This document shows positions 58,447 through 64,000 of a stretch of 64,000 bases of DNA, piece after piece (position 1 is the first letter of the stretch; every line of letters begins with the position of its first letter). The translations under genes and the position numbers were made by a program. The notes under the pieces are model-generated. The model worked only from the letters and a program-made list of their open reading frames with translations, did no database searches and was not told the origin of the DNA. The DNA lies in assembly GCF_019929665.1 (NCBI RefSeq), contig NZ_JAHZPZ010000001.1, positions 639,147-703,146 of the forward strand, written 5' to 3'. This DNA comes from Streptococcus infantis (GTDB taxonomy: Bacteria; Bacillota; Bacilli; Lactobacillales; Streptococcaceae).

Positions 58447-59577
58447 CTACTCCAATATAAATCGTTCTGCTACTGTATCTCCTAAAAAGAGACCTTTTTT
58501 TGTCATTCGTATTTGTTGACCTTCTACTTGTAAAAGACCTTGATGACACAAATCTCTTACAACTTGACCATATAAATTGTCAAAAGATGTGCCAAATTTC
58601 TCTTCAAATCGTTTCATGGAAACACCTGACTTCTTACGAAGGCCAAGGAACATCTCTTCTTCCATTTGTTCCCTTGGACTCAGGTGTTCCTCATTGATGC
58701 GAGCATTGCCTTCTTCTACTGCCTTTAGATAATGGCGGATAGGCCCATGGTTTTTATAGCGAACACCGTTTACATAGCCAGACGCACCTGCACCTATACC
58801 ATAATACTCAGCATTATCCCAGTACATAAGATTGTGACGACTTTCAAAGCCAGGTTTTGAAAAATTTGAAATTTCATAATGCTCAAAACCAGCACGCTCT
58901 AATTCAGCAATGATATATTCGAACATTTCAGCTTCTACTTCTTCTTTAGGAAGTGGTAATTTCCCACGACGCATACGATTCATAAAGACTGTATGGTTTT
59001 CTAAAATCAAGCTATAGAGACTCATGTGGGGAATATCCAAAGCGATGGCCTTGGCAACATTGTCCTTGACCTGGTCCATAGTCTGACCAGGAAGAGCGTA
59101 AATCAGGTCAATGGAAATATTATCAAATCCTGCTAACTTGAGACGATCAATGTTTTCATAGATATCCTTCTCCAAGTGACTTCGACCAATTTTTTTAAGC
59201 ATTTTGTCATCAAAGGTTTGGACACCCAATGAGACACGGTTGACTGCTGAATTTTTCAAAACTGCAATCTTATCCTCATCCAAATCACCAGGATTAGCCT
59301 CAATGGTTAATTCTTCTATGACTGACAAATCTAAGTTTTTAGTCAATCCTTCCAGAAGCACCTCTAACTGTGGCGCAGACAAGGCTGTCGGTGTTCCTCC
59401 CCCAATATAGAGAGTACGCAACTTCTGAATGTCATAAGAATGAAATTCTTGCAGTAGATGTTCTAGATAGCTGTCTACTGGTTGATTTTTAATAAAGACC
59501 TTAGAAAAGTCACAATAATAACAGATTTGTGTGCAAAATGGAATGTGCACGTAAGCTGATGTTGGTTTCTTCTGCAT
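58447..59577 (-). CDS. hemW: HemW, radical SAM heme chaperone
   Basis: This 376-residue protein has the iron-sulphur motif FCTQICYYCDF (CxxxCxxC) at residues 14-24. GGGTPTAL binds S-adenosylmethionine, and a HemN C-terminal domain includes EEEMFLGLRKKSGV. Streptococci lack heme synthesis, so a heme-delivery role as in HemW is likelier than coproporphyrinogen oxidation. The extra Cys of HemN active sites is absent. A TGGTATAAT promoter ends just seven bases before the ATG, with no ribosome site. Confidence 0.9.
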   Translation of the reverse strand: MQKKPTSAYVHIPFCTQICYYCDFSKVFIKNQPVDSYLEHLLQEFHSYDIQKLRTLYIGGGTPTALSAPQLEVLLEGLTKNLDLSVIEELTIEANPGDLDEDKIAVLKNSAVNRVSLGVQTFDDKMLKKIGRSHLEKDIYENIDRLKLAGFDNISIDLIYALPGQTMDQVKDNVAKAIALDIPHMSLYSLILENHTVFMNRMRRGKLPLPKEEVEAEMFEYIIAELERAGFEHYEISNFSKPGFESRHNLMYWDNAEYYGIGAGASGYVNGVRYKNHGPIRHYLKAVEEGNARINEEHLSPREQMEEEMFLGLRKKSGVSMKRFEEKFGTSFDNLYGQVVRDLCHQGLLQVEGQQIRMTKKGLFLGDTVAERFILE

Positions 59578-59584
59578 AGTATTT

Positions 59585-59593
59585 ATTATACCA
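59585..59593 (-). promoter_or_regulatory. hemW extended -10 promoter, leaderless configuration
   Basis: TGGTATAAT on the minus strand is separated from the hemW ATG by AAATACT only. The predicted start of transcription is the ATG or one base before it. The layout matches the ylxM promoter. Confidence 0.65.
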
Positions 59594-59608
59594 CAAAGAC
59601 TTCACTCA

Positions 59609-59657
59609 AGAAAAAAATCACCATCTCCGACTCTAAGGGAATCAAAAATGGTGATTT
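59609..59657 (-). terminator. Terminator of the hprK-lgt operon
   Basis: AAATCACCAT (59615-59624) pairs with ATGGTGATTT (59648-59657), followed on the minus strand by a T run. It starts six bases after the YtxH gene. Confidence 0.85.
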
Positions 59658-59662
59658 CTATT

Positions 59663-60058
59663 TTAATCTTCTTCGATTTCGATGATGATTTCTTGACCGT
59701 TTTCTGGATCTTCAACAACTACTTTTTCTTCCAATTGTTCCTTGAGATTGTTTAAGGTCTCTTTTGAAGCTTCAGTCGCTTGTTGAGCCAAAGATTTAGA
59801 TTTCTCAAGAACTGAATCCAAGGTAATTTCGCCTGATTCTACTTGTTCTTTTGTCTTTAGAACAAAATCTCTGGTTTGTTCTTTGACTTCTGTCAATTTT
59901 TCAAGAGCTTGTTCCTTAGCATATTCTGGATCTTCTCTCAGATCTTCAATAAAGTCTTGTGCCTGACTCGTAACTCGTTTTCCTTTTTCACTTGTTAGAA
60001 ACAAGGCAACAGCCACACCTGAAACAGTTCCTAAAAGGATTGATGATAATTTACCCAT
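59663..60058 (-). CDS. YtxH-domain membrane-associated protein
   Basis: This 131-residue protein has a single N-terminal helix (ILLGTVSGVAVALFLTSEKGKRV), typical of YtxH. A long charged, probably coiled-coil region and an acidic end (IIIEIEED) follow. Family members are linked to envelope or general stress; no enzyme activity is expected. It follows the DUF948 gene by 14 bases. Confidence 0.85.
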   Translation of the reverse strand: MGKLSSILLGTVSGVAVALFLTSEKGKRVTSQAQDFIEDLREDPEYAKEQALEKLTEVKEQTRDFVLKTKEQVESGEITLDSVLEKSKSLAQQATEASKETLNNLKEQLEEKVVVEDPENGQEIIIEIEED

Positions 60059-60072
60059 GAGTTATCTCCTTT

Positions 60073-60456
60073 TTATTTTTTAAAAAATTTACTTGCAATA
60101 CGAACGGCAGATAATCCTGCACTAGTCTTTAATGTTTTTGAACCTGCAGATGATGCTTTTTTACTCAAGACACGAGCCTGCTCATTTAAATCAGAAACAG
60201 AAACAGAAAGGTCTGCAACTGCTGTAAAGAGTGGATCAATGGTTGCAACTTTGATATTGATATCATCAGCAAGAACATTGACCTTGGCAAGAAGTTCGTT
60301 TGTGTGATGTAGAGTAACATTTACATCTGAAGTTAGCGTTTTAACAGTATTTTCAGTTTCATCGATTACACGTCCAACTTTTTGAAGGGTAATAATCAAA
60401 TAAACAATAAATACAATCAAGGCAATAGCCACAAAAATATAAGCAACTTCTAACAT
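60073..60456 (-). CDS. DUF948 membrane-anchored protein
   Basis: This 127-residue protein has one N-terminal membrane helix (VAYIFVAIALIVFIVYLII). A helical region with heptad-like Val/Leu/Asp spacing (VDVNVTLHHTNELLAKVNVL-type) follows, as seen in DUF948. Together with the YtxH protein it may form an envelope-associated pair. Function unknown. It starts one base after the lgt stop. Confidence 0.85.
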   Translation of the reverse strand: MLEVAYIFVAIALIVFIVYLIITLQKVGRVIDETENTVKTLTSDVNVTLHHTNELLAKVNVLADDINIKVATIDPLFTAVADLSVSVSDLNEQARVLSKKASSAGSKTLKTSAGLSAVRIASKFFKK

Positions 60457-60457
60457 T

Positions 60458-61246
60458 TTAATTCTCCTTTTTTACATTATAAAATGGTGCTTTTTTCCGA
60501 TTTTGATAAACAATAATATAAATACCAAGTCCAATTAATAGAACAGACAACCACTGAGATACTCGAAGTCCAAAGAACATGAGACTATCTGTACGCATAC
60601 CCTCAATAATCATACGTCCAAAACCATACCAAATTAAGTAAAAGGCTGTGATATGACCACGACGAATGCCATTTAATCGGCGTCTAAAAATAATAATTAA
60701 AGCAAAACCAATCAGGTTCCAGATAGATTCGTACAGGAAGGTTGGTTGTCGATATGAGCCATCAATATACATCTGATTCTTAATAAAACCAGGTAAATAA
60801 TCAAGGTTTTCTACAACTGCTCCGTAAGCTTCTTGGTTAAAGAAGTTCCCCCAACGTCCTAGACTCTGCGCAATCATAACGCTCGGAGCTGCAATATCCA
60901 AGAAATCCCAGGTATTGATTAATTTACGGTCTGCGAAAATATAGAGTACAATCGCTCCGGTAATTAGACCGCCGTAAATCGCAAGACCACCATTCCATAT
61001 AGCAAAGATTTCTCCAATATGTTGACTATAATAGTCAAACTTAAAGATGACATAGTAGAGTCTTGCACCAATAATGGACAGAGGAAAGGCTACTAGGATA
61101 AAGTCAATAATATCATCAGATAAAATTTTCTTTTTGGGTGCTTCTCTCATTGCAAGAAGAACTGCTAGTATTAATCCAGATACAATGCAGATAGCATACC
61201 AGCGAACAGCAAAGGGACCTATTTGAAAAGCAACTGGATCAATCAT
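60458..61246 (-). CDS. lgt: Prolipoprotein diacylglyceryl transferase
   Basis: This 262-residue protein has seven helices. It attaches diacylglycerol to the lipobox cysteine of prolipoproteins. The signature [13 protein letters not shown] (about residues 133-145) and [17 protein letters not shown] are visible. I chose the ATG at 61246 because GAGGTG lies just before it. It overlaps hprK by eight bases. LspA at 28453-28914 carries out the next step. Confidence 0.96.
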   Translation of the reverse strand: MIDPVAFQIGPFAVRWYAICIVSGLILAVLLAMREAPKKKILSDDIIDFILVAFPLSIIGARLYYVIFKFDYYSQHIGEIFAIWNGGLAIYGGLITGAIVLYIFADRKLINTWDFLDIAAPSVMIAQSLGRWGNFFNQEAYGAVVENLDYLPGFIKNQMYIDGSYRQPTFLYESIWNLIGFALIIIFRRRLNGIRRGHITAFYLIWYGFGRMIIEGMRTDSLMFFGLRVSQWLSVLLIGLGIYIIVYQNRKKAPFYNVKKEN

Positions 61247-62174
61247 TTTGCACCTCGTTCTTTTCAATTAATTTCGTCAATCTTTCTTCAAAGAGACGTG
61301 TCGCATCAAAGCCCATTTCCTTAGCACGATAGTTCATGGCAGCAGCTTCGATGACCACAGAAATATTGCGACCTGTTTTTACAGGAATCCGAATACGCGG
61401 AATAGAAACACCTGAAATTTCCAACTCTTCAGCATTGTTCCCCAAGCGATCAAAGGTCTTATTTGTATCATAATTTTCCAAATAAACAGCTAGCTGAACT
61501 TGTGAAGAATCCTTAACTGCACTGGCACCGTATAGACTCATGACATCGATGATCCCTACTCCACGAATTTCGATCAGATGTTTCAAGATTTCAGCAGGTT
61601 CACCCCAGAGAGTCATTTCATCCTTAGAATAGATATCTACCCGATCGTCTGCTACCAAACGGTGACCACGTTTAACTAGTTCTAAACCTGTCTCACTCTT
61701 ACCGATTCCACTATCACCTTGAATCAAAACACCCATACCATAGATATCCATTAGGACCCCATGTACACTTGTACGTTCCGCTAAGCGGGAGTCCAAATAA
61801 CTAGACAGTTCTCCAGAAAGACGACTTGTAGCTGTGCGACTTGTTAAAATTGCGATTTTACATTCTCTAGCGGCCTTTAACATTTCCTCAGGAACAACTA
61901 GACCACGCGCAACAATAACTGCTGGTGTTTCTGGTAGGAACATTTTTTTCAAAACAGTATAACGGTTGTGAGAAGTCATACTGATCAGATAGGACCATTC
62001 CTTCATCCCCAACAATTGAATACGCTCTGGAGTATAGTAATCAAAATAGCCTGTCATTTCAAGACCAGGTCGCGTAATATCCGCAGTATTAATTTCCTTT
62101 TCAAGTAATTCAAGCTCCCCATAGACAATGTCTAATCTAAGCTTCTCAATTACTTCTTTTACTGAAACCGACAT
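61239..62174 (-). CDS. hprK: HPr kinase/phosphorylase
   Basis: This 311-residue bifunctional enzyme phosphorylates and dephosphorylates Ser46 of HPr, controlling CcpA-dependent carbon repression. Walker A is GDSGIGKS (residues 153-160), and the capping signature [11 protein letters not shown] lies near 206-216. A TGATATAAT element at 62205-62213 and AAGGAG precede it. The hprK-lgt order is conserved in streptococci. Confidence 0.97.
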   Translation of the reverse strand: MSVSVKEVIEKLRLDIVYGELELLEKEINTADITRPGLEMTGYFDYYTPERIQLLGMKEWSYLISMTSHNRYTVLKKMFLPETPAVIVARGLVVPEEMLKAARECKIAILTSRTATSRLSGELSSYLDSRLAERTSVHGVLMDIYGMGVLIQGDSGIGKSETGLELVKRGHRLVADDRVDIYSKDEMTLWGEPAEILKHLIEIRGVGIIDVMSLYGASAVKDSSQVQLAVYLENYDTNKTFDRLGNNAEELEISGVSIPRIRIPVKTGRNISVVIEAAAMNYRAKEMGFDATRLFEERLTKLIEKNEVQND

Positions 62175-62309
62175 ATATTTCTCCTTAAATCGAGTTCTCT
62201 TACTATTATATCAGATTGTAGCTGGAAGTTTCCTTTTTTTGCAAGATTTACAGTATTTATTTAAAGTTGCCTTAAAAATGATTTAGCATGTGAGTCTTCT
62301 CGTACTTTC

Positions 62310-63272
62310 TCAAATCAGTTGAGACAAATCAACGGCAAACCGGTCAACGTCTATCACCAAATCCCTTCCAGATTTTTCTACATAAATTCTTGGAAGGTCT
62401 TGTGTTAACATTCTGTTTGCGACAGCCATATCTTGTGGATAGATATAGAACTGTTGTCCTTGTGGAAACTGATTTTGAACTTGCCATTTTTCAAATTCCT
62501 GCAGAAAAGTCTTATGAGACGGCATACGAACCTCTTCAAACATGGAATCATCAAAATATTTCACCAAGCGATAAAGACCATGAACTTCATCAGCGAAGCA
62601 TTTATCTATCTTCTCCAAGGGATAACCCCGTCTCTGATAAGCTAGACATAAGTTTTGTAAGTTTTGGCTTATCCCAGCTACGTCTTTTCTTGCCAAGTTT
62701 ATAAAGTAACGAACGGAAAATTCTTCCATACCTGTTCGTTTTTTCTTCTCTAGAAACTGTTGTGCCAATATAAGAGACTCTGATAATCTGTCTTCATCCT
62801 GATAATAAAGAGCGTACAAAAGATTGATGACATTTTGTGGATAATAGGTTCCTTTCAGTAAAGGCAAATCTTTTGGTATATAAGATGAAATGACTGAAAA
62901 ATCGTTACATGCAAAAGAGGTAAATAAGCCCCTCAAAATACCATCTGTATAGATTGTTCCACTTGCAAGCAAACCTCCTCTAATCAATTCTTCTCTTCCT
63001 GTTTGCCACAGAGCATTATTTAATTGTTTGTAATCTCCGTCTAGAAAAGCTGTATAGTATGCAAAATATTTAATATCATCTAGTAATAAACTACTGTACA
63101 ATTTTGTCCTTAAAACATTATCGGACAATACTTTCGAATCCTTCAAATACTTTTGAAAAATCCTCTGATTAGACTCTTCAAATTCCTGCCAGTTTATAGG
63201 AGTTGAATAATAACCCCAATCCTTAAAACGTTCTTCGCGCATCTTTTGATATTCTTTTATATACTCTTTCAT
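62310..63272 (-). CDS. Unrecognised 320-residue helical protein
   Basis: A soluble, helix-rich protein without signal peptide or membrane span. Aromatic and charged residues recur (DDIKYFAYYTAFLDGDYKQL, YPQNVINLLYALYYQDEDRL, VHGLYRLVKYFDD), suggesting an alpha-solenoid or TPR-like fold. The layout faintly recalls Imm49-type immunity proteins, but no toxin gene is in the window and I do not make that call. It has a leader of about 60 bases with AGGAAC as ribosome site. Confidence 0.75.
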   Translation of the reverse strand: MKEYIKEYQKMREERFKDWGYYSTPINWQEFEESNQRIFQKYLKDSKVLSDNVLRTKLYSSLLLDDIKYFAYYTAFLDGDYKQLNNALWQTGREELIRGGLLASGTIYTDGILRGLFTSFACNDFSVISSYIPKDLPLLKGTYYPQNVINLLYALYYQDEDRLSESLILAQQFLEKKKRTGMEEFSVRYFINLARKDVAGISQNLQNLCLAYQRRGYPLEKIDKCFADEVHGLYRLVKYFDDSMFEEVRMPSHKTFLQEFEKWQVQNQFPQGQQFYIYPQDMAVANRMLTQDLPRIYVEKSGRDLVIDVDRFAVDLSQLI

Positions 63273-63300
63273 AAGTTCCTCATATCTCTAAACAGTGTGC

Positions 63301-63325
63301 AAAAAAAGACTAGACAAGTCTAGCC
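63301..63325 (-). terminator. Terminator after rpsU
   Basis: CTAGAC and GTCTAG arms around AA, extended by imperfect pairs, with seven T residues on the minus strand. Confidence 0.85.
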
Positions 63326-63336
63326 TTTCATTTCAA

Positions 63337-63513
63337 TTAGAATTTTTTACGTTTACGAGCTGCTTCTGATTTACGTTTACGTTTTACAGAAGGTTTTTCA
63401 TAGAATTCACGTTTGCGTGTTTCTTGAAGAGTACCAGCTTTAGTAACCGCACGTTTGAAACGACGAAGTGCATCGTCAAGAGATTCATTCTTACGTACTA
63501 CTGTTTTAGACAT
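63337..63513 (-). CDS. rpsU: 30S ribosomal protein S21
   Basis: This 58-residue, very basic protein starts [20 protein letters not shown] and ends [13 protein letters not shown]. It lies near the anti-Shine-Dalgarno end of 16S rRNA. The ATG at 63513 has GAAGGGAG upstream. It is monocistronic. Confidence 0.98.
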
Positions 63514-63547
63514 TTTTTTCACTCCCTTCAAGTTCAAGATCTATTCT

Positions 63548-63576
63548 ATTTTACATGGATAAGAGCTATTTGTCAA
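63548..63576 (-). promoter_or_regulatory. rpsU promoter
   Basis: Minus-strand TTGACA (63571-63576), 17-base spacer, TAAAAT (63548-63553). The bases between it and the surface-protein terminator hold no gene I can support. Confidence 0.9.
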
Positions 63577-63691
63577 GACTAAAATGCTTTATTCCATGAA
63601 TTTTCACTATTAATTTCAAACTTGCTGTTATCACTTTTTTATAAAAAAAAATTAATTAAGTAGGAAGTTTTATATACACTCATTAAATTGA

Positions 63692-63715
63692 AAAGAGAGC
63701 CTTTCGGCTCTCTTT
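63692..63715 (-). terminator. Terminator after the LPXTG protein gene
   Basis: AAAGAGAGCC pairs perfectly with GGCTCTCTTT around TTTC. It lies about 30 bases after the stop codon. Confidence 0.85.
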
Positions 63716-63742
63716 AAGATAGTGTAGATTTTCTAAAAATTA

Positions 63743-64000
63743 TTATTTAGTAAATTTACGTTTCATAACAACTGTTCCTGACATGATTACCACACCAGCC
63801 AATACAAGTACTAGGCTTGTAGCCTCACCAGTATTTGGAAGTCCTGGTTTGTTTTCAGTTGTTGTTGGAGTCTCAGTCGTTTTTGGAGCTTCAGTTGTTG
63901 TTGGAGCTTCAGTCGTTGTTGGAGCTTCAGTTGTTGTTGGAGCTTCAGTCGTTGTTGGAGCTTCAGTTGTTGTTGGAGCTTCAGTTGTTGTTGGAGCTTC
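63743..64000 (-). CDS. LPXTG-anchored surface protein, C-terminal fragment
   Basis: The last 85 residues of a sortase substrate are visible. They comprise six EAPTTT repeats, one EAPKTT, one ETPTTT, then the sorting signal LPNTG (63827-63841), a hydrophobic helix (EATSLVLVLAGVVIMSGTVV) and the positive tail MKRKFTK. The repeats form a Pro/Thr-rich stalk that would span the peptidoglycan and could be glycosylated. The functional head lies beyond the window, so its role is unknown. Confidence 0.92.
   Translation of the reverse strand, partial: EAPTTTEAPTTTEAPTTTEAPTTTEAPTTTEAPTTTEAPKTTETPTTTENKPGLPNTGEATSLVLVLAGVVIMSGTVVMKRKFTK
63857..64000 (-). repeat. 18-bp tandem repeat encoding EAPTTT
   Basis: Eight in-frame 18-bp units reach the window edge. 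Third-position variants (AACAACT or AACGACT) alternate in part, giving a 36-bp higher-order pattern. The tract may vary in length between strains by slippage or recombination. Confidence 0.93.

Noticed and set aside
63857..64000. Regular 18-bp repeats considered as a CRISPR array
   Set aside because: There are no unique spacers. The units are contiguous, in frame, and encode the stalk of an LPXTG protein.

Overview
The window is a chromosomal segment of a low-GC Firmicute, almost certainly a mitis-group Streptococcus (relatives of S. mitis, S. oralis and S. pneumoniae). The basis is a dense set of typical streptococcal genes (GlnP-type binding protein/permease fusion, class 1A PyrD, murB-potABCD, a duplicated pstB, hprK-lgt, niaX-niaR, glyQ and glyS as separate genes), AGGAGG-type ribosome sites, many TGnTATAAT extended -10 promoters, and small dispersed intergenic repeats. 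I see no rRNA, tRNA, phage, transposase, CRISPR array or replication origin. Species cannot be fixed from the sequence alone.

Layout. 1-2051 (+): end of an apbE-type flavin transferase, then two FMN-reductase-like flavoproteins; the second carries a PAS-like domain and a C-terminal tail with two TSGAS motifs resembling ApbE flavinylation sites. 2135-5848 (-): T-box leader, glyQ, a structured intergenic RNA, glyS, a UPF0291 protein. 6005-7156 (-): L10 leader, rplJ, rplL. 7228-11417: a small membrane protein, the niacin transporter niaX with its regulator niaR, a NUDIX hydrolase, and a three-gene membrane-protein set following a flavodoxin-fold oxidoreductase. 11432-13420: uvrB. 13600-17421 (+): polar amino-acid ABC transporter and zwf. 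17462-25483 (-): ftsY, two Cof phosphatases, a TRIC-type channel, smc, rnc. 25637-27546 (+): ylxM-ffh.

27570-32656 (-): RluD-type pseudouridine synthase, lspA, LysR regulator, sodA, holA, pyrDA. 32885-34231 (+): gdhA behind a CodY-like box. 34315-37667 (-): an alanine T-box leader, a LURP-one-family gene broken by one in-frame stop, and alaS. 37714-45102 (-): MBL hydrolase, murB-potABCD, YhfC-type membrane protease, acetolactate decarboxylase. 45178-46873: two intergenic repeat elements flank a MocR-type regulator, and the second supplies the regulator's last codons. 46882-53294 (-): amino-acid-binding lipoprotein, NUDIX protein, phosphate operon pstS-C-A-B-B-phoU. 53404-59577 (-): rsmF-like methyltransferase, inositol-phosphatase-like enzyme, UPF0223, spx, TIGR01906 membrane protein, NagD-like phosphatase, acyl-ACP thioesterase, HemW. 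59663-63513 (-): hprK-lgt-DUF948-YtxH, an unrecognised 320-residue protein, rpsU. The right edge holds the C-terminal end of an LPXTG surface protein with EAPTTT repeats.

Most of the window is core machinery: translation and tRNA charging, SRP targeting (ftsY, ylxM, ffh), lipoprotein processing (lgt, lspA), and phosphate, polyamine and amino-acid uptake. The strongest candidate for a little-described system is the apbE-linked flavoprotein module at the left edge. Other points worth checking are the interrupted gene between the alanine T-box and alaS, two probable leaderless mRNAs (ylxM, hemW), and hairpin-preserving compensatory changes between tandem units of the repeat at 45178-45376.
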